Shown here: positions 1 through 7,179 of the stretch, piece by piece
How the letters are laid out: every line of letters begins with the position of its first letter
How positions within the stretch are numbered: position 1 is the stretch's first letter
NCBI RefSeq assembly: GCF_900091605.1
Contig: NZ_FMCQ01000005.1
Coordinates: 124,001-188,000, forward strand
Source: Micromonospora tulbaghiae
GTDB taxonomy: Bacteria > Actinomycetota > Actinomycetes > Mycobacteriales > Micromonosporaceae
Reading direction: 5' to 3'
Length of the DNA: 64,000 nt
The notes under the pieces: generated by a model
The model's input: only the letters and a program-made list of their open reading frames with translations
Databases searched by the model: none
What the model was told of the DNA's origin: nothing
Made by a program: the position numbers and the translations under genes

Positions 1-1152
1 GGCCCGGTGCCGTCGTACCAGGCACAGCCGTACCAGACGCAGCAGGGCTACCAGCCCTACCAGCCCGGGCAGCCGATGCCGCAGTGGGGCCCGCAGCAGC
101 CGGCCCGCCCCAGCCGTGCCGGGAAGTTCGTCGGCGCGGGCGCGCTGGCACTGGTCCTGATGCTCGGCTCCGGCGCAGCCGGCGGCGCGCTCGCCCTCGC
201 GCTCGACGAGGGCGGCCCCACCCGCACCTACTCCTCCGCCCCGGTCATCAACAGCGCCGACCTGCCCAAGATCGCGGCCTCCGTCCAGGACAGCATCGTC
301 ACGATCATGACGAACAGCGGTGAGGGTTCCGGGGTGATCCTCAGCGCCGACGGGTTCGTGCTCACCAACAACCACGTCGTCGCCGGCGCGGGTGGCGACA
401 CCGTGCGGGTGGTCTTCGCCGACGGCAAGAGCGCCTCCGCGAAGATCGTCGGCACCGACCCGAAGACCGACCTCGCGGTGGTCCGGGCCGGCGGCATGAG
501 CGACCTGAAGGCGGCCAAGTTCGGCGACAGCGACGCCATGCAGGTCGGTGACCAGGTGCTCGCCCTGGGCAGCCCGCTCGGCCTCCAGGGCTCGGTCACC
601 GCCGGCATCCTCAGCGCCCGCGACCGCACCATCCAGGCGGGGGAGGGTGGCCAGCAGAACCCGCAGCAGGGCGCCAGCTCGATCTCCGGCCTGCTCCAGA
701 CCGACGCCCCGATCAACCCGGGCAACTCCGGCGGCGCGCTCGTCAACACCCGGGGCGAGGTGATCGGCATCAACACCGCCATCGCCACCGCCGGGCAGGG
801 CAGCACCGGAAACATCGGCGTCGGCTTCGCCATCCCGAGCAACAAGGCCAAGGACGTGGCCGAGAAGCTCCAGCGCGGCGAGAAGATCAGCCACCCGTCG
901 CTCGGGGTGAGCGTGAACGGCGCCGAGGACGGTGGGGCGCTGGTCGCCGCCGTCACGCCCGGCAGCCCCGCCGAGAAGGCCGGGATCCAGCGCGGCGATG
1001 TGATCACCAAGTTCGGCAACAAGGTGATCAACGACTCGAACGACCTGGTCGGCGCCGTGCAGGCCGGCAAGGTCGGTGACCGGGTCGAGGTGCAGTACAA
1101 GCGAAACGGATCCACCGAGAACGCAACCGTGACGCTCGCCGAGACGTCATAG
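1..1152 (+). CDS. HtrA/DegP-like trypsin-type serine protease with PDZ domain, 5' end outside window
   Basis: Membrane-anchored S1C protease that degrades misfolded envelope proteins. The visible part, numbered from the GTG at position 7, has a Pro/Gln/Tyr-rich cytoplasmic segment (1-40), one membrane helix (about 43-66), a trypsin-like domain and a C-terminal PDZ domain (about 295-375). The triad is visible: His123 in TNNHVV, Asp155 in KTDLAV, Ser241 in NPGNSGG. The reading frame is open to base 1 and the first residues are low-complexity, so the true start is probably upstream. A strong terminator follows the stop. The family is certain; the physiological substrate is unknown. Confidence 0.93.
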   Translation, partial: GPVPSYQAQPYQTQQGYQPYQPGQPMPQWGPQQPARPSRAGKFVGAGALALVLMLGSGAAGGALALALDEGGPTRTYSSAPVINSADLPKIAASVQDSIVTIMTNSGEGSGVILSADGFVLTNNHVVAGAGGDTVRVVFADGKSASAKIVGTDPKTDLAVVRAGGMSDLKAAKFGDSDAMQVGDQVLALGSPLGLQGSVTAGILSARDRTIQAGEGGQQNPQQGASSISGLLQTDAPINPGNSGGALVNTRGEVIGINTAIATAGQGSTGNIGVGFAIPSNKAKDVAEKLQRGEKISHPSLGVSVNGAEDGGALVAAVTPGSPAEKAGIQRGDVITKFGNKVINDSNDLVGAVQAGKVGDRVEVQYKRNGSTENATVTLAETS

Positions 1153-1175
1153 TCCCGAGGACCTGCCTCCCTCCT

Positions 1176-1224
1176 GGGCGGCGGGTGACGGAGCCAAGGG
1201 GGTTGGCTCCGTCACCCGCCGCCC
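1176..1224 (+). terminator. Perfect 22-bp hairpin terminator after the HtrA gene
   Basis: Arms 1176-1197 and 1203-1224 are perfectly complementary around a five-G loop. The hairpin lies 24 bp after the protease stop. There is no U-tract, which is usual in high-G+C actinomycetes. Confidence 0.85.
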
Positions 1225-1234
1225 CTCCTCGTTT

Positions 1235-1266
1235 CTCACCCGGTACGGGTGAGCGCGCCTCACCCG
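1235..1266 (+). promoter_or_regulatory. Alternating repeat ctcacccg / cgggtgag / ctcacccg upstream of the BON gene
   Basis: Three 8-mers lie in a row: 1235-1242, its reverse complement at 1246-1253, and the first again at 1259-1266. The middle copy can pair with either flank. The longer match is arms 1240-1253 with 1259-1272, 14 bp perfect with a 5-nt loop. It ends 16 bp before the BON ATG, so it could be a dimer operator or, if transcribed, a two-state hairpin. Confidence 0.5.
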
Positions 1267-1287
1267 TACCGGCGGCACGCTCGGGAC

Positions 1288-1959
1288 ATGACCACCACGT
1301 CCGCCGTGCGTACCGACCAGGAGATCCAGCGCGACGTCCTCGCCGAACTGGACTGGGACGCGCAGACCCGGGCCACCGAGGTCGGCGTGACGGTCTCGCA
1401 GGGCGTCGTCACCCTCACCGGGCAGGTGGACAGCTACGCCCGGCGGTGGGCCGTCGAGCGATGCGCCCACCGGGTACGCGGCGTACGGGCGGTCGCCAGT
1501 GACCTGGCGGTCGACCTACCCGCCACGGACCTGCGTACCGACGCCGACATCGCGATCGCGGCGAGCCGGGCACTGGAGTGGGACAGCTTCGTGCCCGCCG
1601 AGCGGCTGGACGTCACGGTGGCCGACGGCTGGGTGATGCTCCGCGGCGAGGTCGAGTTCGGCCTCCAGCGCCGTACCGCCGAACGGGAGCTGCGCCGGCT
1701 GCGCGGCGTACGCGGGGTGACGAACCTGGTCGAGGTGCGGCCACCGACCCCGCCGAGCGACGAGCAGAAGCGGCTCGACCTGCGCCGCCTGCTGCTACGG
1801 CGTACCGGAACCGAGCGGATCGACGCCCGGGTCGACGGCGACACGGTGGTGCTCGACGGCGTGGTGAGCGCCTGGTGGCAGCGGGAGGACGCGGAACGGG
1901 CCGCCTGGGCACTGCCCGGCGTACGGGAGGTGCACGTCGGGATCGTGGTGGCCGGCTGA
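1288..1959 (+). CDS. Triple BON-domain protein
   Basis: 223-residue soluble protein made almost entirely of three BON modules (about residues 10-75, 80-150 and 155-220). Each has the family's Gly-centred pattern, as in VVTLTGQV, VMLRGEV and VVLDGVV. BON domains occur in OsmY-like and envelope stress proteins and are thought to bind membranes or phospholipid. There is no signal peptide. ATG 1288 is chosen over the in-frame GTG at 1249 because the upstream stretch is the inverted repeat and carries no BON-like sequence. Stress function is inferred from the family. Confidence 0.85.
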   Translation: MTTTSAVRTDQEIQRDVLAELDWDAQTRATEVGVTVSQGVVTLTGQVDSYARRWAVERCAHRVRGVRAVASDLAVDLPATDLRTDADIAIAASRALEWDSFVPAERLDVTVADGWVMLRGEVEFGLQRRTAERELRRLRGVRGVTNLVEVRPPTPPSDEQKRLDLRRLLLRRTGTERIDARVDGDTVVLDGVVSAWWQREDAERAAWALPGVREVHVGIVVAG

Positions 1960-1968
1960 CCGGCTGTC

Positions 1969-1993
1969 GTTTACCGCGGGCCGGGTCGGGAAC
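1969..1993 (+). promoter_or_regulatory. Possible SigB/SigF-type promoter for the glycosyltransferase
   Basis: GTTT at 1969-1972 and GGGAAC at 1988-1993 are separated by 15 bp, resembling the general-stress sigma consensus of actinobacteria (GTTT, 14-17 bp, GGGTA/GGGAA). It lies 43 bp before the glycosyltransferase GTG. Short degenerate match; suggestive only. Confidence 0.35.
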
Positions 1994-2035
1994 CCGCGCC
2001 CAGCGGGGTACGCCGGGGACCGACGGGGAGGACTC

Positions 2036-3157
2036 GTGGCCGTGAACCAGCAGTCCTCGGAGCGCGCGGGGGCCGGCGGTCCGTTGCGGATCGCCATGGT
2101 GGTGCCGCCGTGGCTGACCGTGCCGCCGCCCGGCTACGGCGGGCTGGAGACGGTGGTGGCGGGCCTCGTCGACGCGCTCGTCGACCGGGGGCACAGCGTC
2201 ACGCTGTTCGGTGCCGGCACCGAGCACGGCACCGCCGCCGACTTCGTCTCCACCTGCGACGACCTCCAGTACGAGCGGATGGGCGAGTCGCTGCCCGAAC
2301 TGGCGCACCTGGCCCACGTGGACCGCCTGGTCGACCCGGCCGACTTCGACCTGATCCACGACCACACCACGATCGGCCCGATGGTGGCCGGCCGCCGCCG
2401 GGTACCCACAGTGGCCACCGTGCACGGCAACCCGGTCGGCGAGTACGGCACGGTGCTCGGCAACACCGACCGTGGGGTGGGCCTGGTCGCGATCTCGCAC
2501 GCCCAGCGCCGGGCGAACCCGGGGCTGCCCTGGGCCGGCACCGTGCACAACGCGATGCCCCTGCGCGACATCCCGCGCAAGCGCAGCCCGGGTGCGGGCC
2601 CGGTGCTCTGGCTGGCCCGGTTCAGCCCGGACAAGGGCCCGGACGTGGCGATCGCGGCCTGCCGGGCGGCCGGGCTGCCGCTCACGCTCGCGGGCAAGTG
2701 CAACGAGCCGGCCGAGCGCCGCTACCTGGAGCAGGTGGTCCGGCCGCTGCTCGGCGACGACGTGACGCCCGTGGTGAACGCCGACCGGGCGACCGCGCTG
2801 CGGCTGCTGCTGGACGCCCGCTGCCTGATCATGCCGATCCAGTGGGCGGAGCCGTTCGGCATGGTGATGGTGGAGGCGATGGCGACGGGTACGCCGGTGG
2901 TGGCGCTGGGCCGGGGCGCGGTGCCGGAGCTGGTCCGTGACGGGGTCACGGGTTTCGTCTGCGACCACCCGGGCGAGCTGCCGGCGGCGTTGCGGGCGGC
3001 GGCGGAGCTGGACCCGGCGGACTGCGTGGCGCACGTGGCGGAGAACTTCTCGGTGGAGCGGATGGTCGCCGACTACGAGGCGGTCTACCGGGGCTTCCTG
3101 GCCGCGCGGGCGCCCGCACGGCCGGCCCGGGCGGTGGTGCCCGCCGTCGCCGGCTGA
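2036..3157 (+). CDS. GT4-family (GT-B fold) glycosyltransferase
   Basis: 373-residue retaining glycosyltransferase. The N-terminal Rossmann domain starts near residue 18 with the acceptor-side loop PGYGGLE. The C-terminal nucleotide-sugar domain contains the family EX7E motif in EPFGMVMVEA. GTG 2036 follows a ggggagga ribosome site. It stands alone between the BON gene and the convergent kinase. Homologues act on trehalose, cell-wall or small-molecule glycosides; nothing here fixes the acceptor. Confidence 0.85.
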   Translation: MAVNQQSSERAGAGGPLRIAMVVPPWLTVPPPGYGGLETVVAGLVDALVDRGHSVTLFGAGTEHGTAADFVSTCDDLQYERMGESLPELAHLAHVDRLVDPADFDLIHDHTTIGPMVAGRRRVPTVATVHGNPVGEYGTVLGNTDRGVGLVAISHAQRRANPGLPWAGTVHNAMPLRDIPRKRSPGAGPVLWLARFSPDKGPDVAIAACRAAGLPLTLAGKCNEPAERRYLEQVVRPLLGDDVTPVVNADRATALRLLLDARCLIMPIQWAEPFGMVMVEAMATGTPVVALGRGAVPELVRDGVTGFVCDHPGELPAALRAAAELDPADCVAHVAENFSVERMVADYEAVYRGFLAARAPARPARAVVPAVAG

Positions 3158-3196
3158 CCCGTCCGGCGGGGCCAGACCGTCGCCCGCTGACCCCCG

Positions 3197-4720
3197 TCAG
3201 GTCTGCCCGGCCACGAGCTCCGCCGCCGCGGCGTCGAGTCGCCGCGCGTACCCGGGGCTGATGCTGCCCTCGCGGCGGCGCTCGTCGATCTTGCCGCGGA
3301 GCCGGTCCACGGCGGCGGTCACCTCGGTCCCGCCGTTCGCGGCGACCGCGTTACGCAGCAGGTTGCGCAGGTCCACCCCGACGTCCTCGCGGATCTGGCC
3401 CTCGGTCAGCCCGGCCTCGATCAGCCCGTCCACCCGTTCGGCGGCGTCGGCCTGACCGGCGGCCGGCGGGCGGGCGCCGCCGGTCGACGGCGGAGTCGTC
3501 GGCGCGGCCGGCGGCGTGGTGGCCGGCGCCTCGGTCACCGGCGGTTCGGCGGGCGACGGCTGTACCGGCCCGGCGGTCGGCAGCACCCGGGGGTCGGCGG
3601 GCCGGTCCGGTGTCAGCGCGGGCACCAGCAGCGCCGCCGCGGCGACCACTGTCACGCCGACGGCCGCCAGCGTGAGGATCCGACGCCGGCCCGGCGCGGC
3701 GGCCGGGACCGGCTGCGCGGCGGGAACCTGCTCCGGGTCCGGGTCCGGGTCCGGGTCCGGGTCCGGGTTCGGGTTCGGGACCGGCTGCGCGGCCGGGGCC
3801 GACACGGGGGCCGGGTCGGCCGGCGGCGGGGAGGTCAGCGCGGGCAGCGTCACGGTCGGCGCCAGCATGGTGGCCGCCTGCGGGTCCGCGGGCAGCATCT
3901 GGTCGCGCAGCACGGCGGCGACCCGGCGCGCGGTGGGCCGGCGACGCGGGTCGCGGGCCAGGCAGCGCAGGCAGATGTCCGCGACCGGACCGGGCAGTCC
4001 CGGTACGTCGTCCAGTGTGGGCTCCGGGCTGTCCGCCAGCGCCGCGCTCAGTTGCTCCCAGGTCTCCGCCGGGTACGGCGGCTGCCCGGTCAGCGTCTCG
4101 AACAGCAGCACGCCGAGCGAGTACACGTCGGTGGCCGGCTGGGCGGGCGCGCCGTCGAGCCGTTCCGGGGCCACGTACGCCGGGGTGCCGAACGTGCCGC
4201 CGTCCTCGTCGTCGTCCGGCGTGCCGATCCGGGTGGCGATGCCGAAGTCGAGCACCTTCGCGCCGGTGCCGGTCATCATCACGTTGGCCGGAGTCACGTC
4301 GCGGTGCACGATGCCGAGCCGGTGTGCCGCGGCAAGCGCCTCGGCGACCTGCGCGCCCGTCTCCACCGCCGCCGGCCAGGGCAGCGGCCCCTGGGTCAGC
4401 AGGTGTTCCAGCTCCTCGCCGCTGAGCAGCTCCATCACCACGAACGAGGTGATCGAGCCGTCCGGGGCGACCGTCTCGCCGTAGTCGTGCACGGCTGTGA
4501 CGTGCGGGTGGTCGAGCTGGGCGGCCGAGCGGGCCTCCTCGCGCACCATGTCGCGGAACCGGGCGTCGGCGGCGAGTGAGGGCGCGAGCACCTTGACCGC
4601 CACCACCCGGTCGAGCACCTCGTCGCGGGCGCGCCAGATCACCGACATGCCACCGGCGCCGATCCGGTCGATGAGCCGGTACCGACGGGCCAGCAGACGG
4701 CCGGCCTGGAGTGTCGCCAT
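3197..4720 (-). CDS. Transmembrane Ser/Thr protein kinase with variant HRDxT catalytic loop
   Basis: 507-residue Hanks-type receptor kinase. The kinase domain (residues 14-275) has the Gly loop IGAGGMS, Lys43, Glu62, HRD Asp141, Asn146 and DFG Asp158. A Pro-rich juxtamembrane segment follows (about 300-360) with Pro-Asp dipeptides, then one membrane helix near residue 375, then an external Pro/Thr linker and an alpha-helical C-terminal domain. No PASTA repeats. The catalytic-loop Lys of HRDxKxxN is replaced by Thr143 (HRDVTPAN). ATG 4720 is the only start directly before the kinase fold. The gene is divergent from the patatin gene. Confidence 0.92.
   Translation of the reverse strand: MATLQAGRLLARRYRLIDRIGAGGMSVIWRARDEVLDRVVAVKVLAPSLAADARFRDMVREEARSAAQLDHPHVTAVHDYGETVAPDGSITSFVVMELLSGEELEHLLTQGPLPWPAAVETGAQVAEALAAAHRLGIVHRDVTPANVMMTGTGAKVLDFGIATRIGTPDDDEDGGTFGTPAYVAPERLDGAPAQPATDVYSLGVLLFETLTGQPPYPAETWEQLSAALADSPEPTLDDVPGLPGPVADICLRCLARDPRRRPTARRVAAVLRDQMLPADPQAATMLAPTVTLPALTSPPPADPAPVSAPAAQPVPNPNPDPDPDPDPDPEQVPAAQPVPAAAPGRRRILTLAAVGVTVVAAAALLVPALTPDRPADPRVLPTAGPVQPSPAEPPVTEAPATTPPAAPTTPPSTGGARPPAAGQADAAERVDGLIEAGLTEGQIREDVGVDLRNLLRNAVAANGGTEVTAAVDRLRGKIDERRREGSISPGYARRLDAAAAELVAGQT
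3735..3776 (-). repeat. Hexanucleotide microsatellite inside the kinase gene
   Basis: Five copies of gggtcc followed by two of gggttc (plus strand) encode a Pro-Asp/Pro-Asn tract in the juxtamembrane linker. Units of six keep the frame, so slippage would change linker length without inactivating the kinase. Confidence 0.85.
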
Positions 4721-4897
4721 CAGCTCGCACCTGCCTGGGCTCGGGAGCGCTATCAGGTTGCGTGAATGTGTCTTACCTGTCAACAGTCCCCGCGGAGCCG
4801 ATTGCGCGGCGCGCATCAGCCATGGCTCGCGGTGACGGCCGGGACCAGCGGGGACGGCCCGACCGGCCGGTTGTGGGCCGCGTGCCAGGATGAACGC

Positions 4898-5731
4898 ATG
4901 GCAGCGGGTCCGGTGGCGTTCGTGCTCGGCGGCGGGGGAGTGCTCGGCGCGGTCGAGGTGGGCATGCTGCGTGCCCTGTTCCGCGCCCGGATCAAACCCG
5001 ACCTGGTGCTGGGCACGTCGATCGGCGCGGTCAACGGCGCCCTGGTCGCCGCCGACCCGACCGAGGCGGTCACCGACCGGCTGGTCCGGCTCTGGGCGTC
5101 GCCCGAGGCCAGCGAGGTGTACGGCGACTCGGTAGCCCGGCAGTTGCGCCGGTTCGCCGCCCGTACCCACCTGCACTCGCCCCGGCCCCTGTACCGCCTG
5201 CTGGAGAGCACGCTGGGCGAGGAGACCACCTTCGCCGACCTGGCCGTGCCGTTCCGCTGCTGCGCCGCGAACATCGAGCGCGCCGCCGAGCACTGGTTCC
5301 ACACCGGACCGCTGGTGCCGGCGGTGCTCGCGTCCGCCTCGGTGCCCGGGCTGCTGCCCCCGACCCAGATCGACGGCCAGCACTACATCGACGGCGGGGT
5401 GGTCAACTCGATCCCGGTCGGCGAGGCGGTACTGCTCGGCGCCAAGCAGATCTTCGTGCTCCAGGTGGGCCGGATAGAACGCGAGCTGAGCCCGCCGCGC
5501 CGTCCCTGGGAGATCGCCCAGGTGGCGTTCGAGATCGCCCGCCGGCACCGGTTCGCGCGGGAGATGGCGGCACTGCCCGAGGACGTCGAGGTGCACGTGC
5601 TGCCCACCGGCGGGCTGGAGCCGCGCGACGACAGCCCGTGGGCGTACCGGGACACGGCAGCGGTGGGCCGGCGGATCAGCCGGGCGTACACTGCCTCCCG
5701 CCGATACCTGGACACCGCGCTGGAGCGCTGA
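4898..5731 (+). CDS. Patatin-like phospholipase
   Basis: 277-residue lipid acyl hydrolase of the bacterial patatin (RssA-like) family. It has the Gly-rich oxyanion loop LGGGGVLGA at residues 10-18, nucleophile Ser41 in GTSIG and dyad partner Asp165 in DGG. ATG 4898 puts the oxyanion loop ten residues from the N-terminus, as usual for the family; AGGA lies eight bases upstream. Longer in-frame starts add unrelated sequence. The stop is immediately followed by the next gene's ATG, so hydrolase and acyltransferase probably work together on membrane lipid. Confidence 0.9.
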   Translation: MAAGPVAFVLGGGGVLGAVEVGMLRALFRARIKPDLVLGTSIGAVNGALVAADPTEAVTDRLVRLWASPEASEVYGDSVARQLRRFAARTHLHSPRPLYRLLESTLGEETTFADLAVPFRCCAANIERAAEHWFHTGPLVPAVLASASVPGLLPPTQIDGQHYIDGGVVNSIPVGEAVLLGAKQIFVLQVGRIERELSPPRRPWEIAQVAFEIARRHRFAREMAALPEDVEVHVLPTGGLEPRDDSPWAYRDTAAVGRRISRAYTASRRYLDTALER

Positions 5732-6754
5732 ATGCCGCTGCCACCCCGCTGGCTACGCCGGCTGGTGCTCGCACCTGGAGTGGTGCTGCTGGCCTTCTTC
5801 GTGGTGACCACGCTGCCCGGCTGGGCACTGCTGGCGCTCGCCGCGTCCCCGCTGGTGCCGGGACGGCTGCGCCCGCTGCGGCTGCTCTGGATCGGCACCG
5901 TCTACCTGGTCTGGGACGCCGCCGCGCTGCTCGCCCTCTTCCTGCTCTGGCTCGCCTCGGGCTTCGGCGCGTACAAGCGCGCGCCGGCCTTCCAGCGGGC
6001 CCACTACGTCCTGGCCGGCTGGTTCCTGCGGATGATGTTCTGGCAGGCCCGGTGGACGCTGCGGCTGAGCATCGACGTGGTCGGCACCGACCCGGACACC
6101 GCCCTGCCGGGCCGCCCCGAACTGGTGGTCTGCCGGCACGCCGGGCCCGGCGACTCGTTCATCCTGATCCACGCGCTGGTGAACTGGTTCAAGCGGGAAC
6201 CCCGGATCGTGCTCAAGGAGACGCTCCAGTGGGATCCGGCCATCGACGTGCTGCTCAACCGGTTGCCCAACCGGTTCATCGCGGCCGGGCCGGACGGGCG
6301 GGAGTCGGTGGTGCGGCAGATCGGGCACCTGGCCACCGGCCTGGACGACGACGACGCGTTCGTGATCTTCCCGGAGGGCGGCAACTTCACCCCGTCGCGG
6401 CGGCTGCGCGCGATCGACCGCCTGCGGTCGCTCGGGCTGGAACGGATGGCGCGGCGGGCCGAGCGGATGCGGCACGTGCTCGCCCCGCAGCCGGGCGGGC
6501 TGCTCGCCGCGCTCGACGCCGCGCCGGACGCCGGGGTGATCTTCGTGGCGCACACCGGCCTGGACCAGATGCTCACCGTCGCGGACGTGTGGCGCGAGTT
6601 GCCGATGGACAAGCGGATCGTGATGCGGTTCTGGTCGGTGCCGCCGGAGGAGATCCCGGCCGGCGAGCAGGCGCGCATCGACTGGCTGTTCGACTGGTGG
6701 GCCCGCATCGACACCTGGATCGCCGCCAACCGCAACGGCGCGGCCGACGCCTGA
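5732..6754 (+). CDS. PlsC-type 1-acyl-glycerol-phosphate acyltransferase homologue
   Basis: 340-residue membrane acyltransferase. Two to three hydrophobic segments lie in residues 10-75. The catalytic HX4D motif is His136-AGPG-Asp141, and the acyl-acceptor motif FPEG is at 213-216. The protein is longer than short PlsC enzymes (about 240 residues) and has an extra C-terminal domain. ATG starts directly after the patatin TGA with no gap. A role in phospholipid remodelling or lipid transfer is inferred. Confidence 0.85.
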   Translation: MPLPPRWLRRLVLAPGVVLLAFFVVTTLPGWALLALAASPLVPGRLRPLRLLWIGTVYLVWDAAALLALFLLWLASGFGAYKRAPAFQRAHYVLAGWFLRMMFWQARWTLRLSIDVVGTDPDTALPGRPELVVCRHAGPGDSFILIHALVNWFKREPRIVLKETLQWDPAIDVLLNRLPNRFIAAGPDGRESVVRQIGHLATGLDDDDAFVIFPEGGNFTPSRRLRAIDRLRSLGLERMARRAERMRHVLAPQPGGLLAALDAAPDAGVIFVAHTGLDQMLTVADVWRELPMDKRIVMRFWSVPPEEIPAGEQARIDWLFDWWARIDTWIAANRNGAADA

Positions 6755-6799
6755 GCGGAATCGCCGCCGCGTGTTCAGCACGCTGGCAGGTAGGCCGCG

Positions 6800-6814
6800 T
6801 AGGGTGCGCTGGTG
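6800..6814 (+). promoter_or_regulatory. -10 element and leaderless start of cutA
   Basis: TAGGGT at 6800-6805 is followed by six bases and then GTG 6812, so transcription would begin at or next to the start codon. No Shine-Dalgarno sequence is present. Confidence 0.5.
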
Positions 6815-7132
6815 GAGCAGATCTGCGTGGTGACGACTGTGGTGGACGCCCGCGGGGTCGCGGACGTGCTGGCGGCCGCGGCCGTCGCCGGCCGGCTGGC
6901 GGCCTGCGCCCAGGTCGGCGGCCCGGTGGACAGCACCTACTGGTGGCAGTCGGCGATCCAGACCACCGCCGAGTGGCAGGTGCGGTTCAAGACCGCGCCC
7001 GACCGGGTGGACGCCCTGGTCCACCAGCTCCGCGCCAACCACCCGTACGAGGTGCCGGAGATCCTGGTCAGCCGGGAGGACAGCGGCAATCCCGGCTACA
7101 CCGCCTGGGTACACGAGCAGACCCGACCCTAG
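6812..7132 (+). CDS. cutA: CutA1 divalent-ion tolerance protein
   Basis: 106-residue full-length CutA, a small trimeric ferredoxin-like protein linked to copper and divalent-ion tolerance. Family signatures are CVVTTVVDARG near the N-terminus, ACAQVGGPVDSTYWW in the middle and HPYEVPEILV near the C-terminus. GTG 6812 begins exactly at the conserved first strand and has the leaderless -10 geometry. The biochemical role of CutA remains unsettled. Confidence 0.92.
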   Translation: MEQICVVTTVVDARGVADVLAAAAVAGRLAACAQVGGPVDSTYWWQSAIQTTAEWQVRFKTAPDRVDALVHQLRANHPYEVPEILVSREDSGNPGYTAWVHEQTRP

Positions 7133-7179
7133 GTACTCCTACTCTGTCCGTCCGCCCCGCCGTTGACGAAGCTGGCGAG

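Noticed and set aside
3735..3776. Tandem hexamers as a CRISPR or regulatory array
   Set aside because: Units are adjacent without spacers and in frame within the kinase.
4721..5596. Upstream extension of the kinase frame
   Set aside because: It is antisense to the patatin gene and has no kinase-related sequence.
5638..7179. Long upstream extension of the giant membrane protein frame
   Set aside because: It runs through the acyltransferase and cutA genes; the first sensible start is GTG 7180 before the zinc ribbon.
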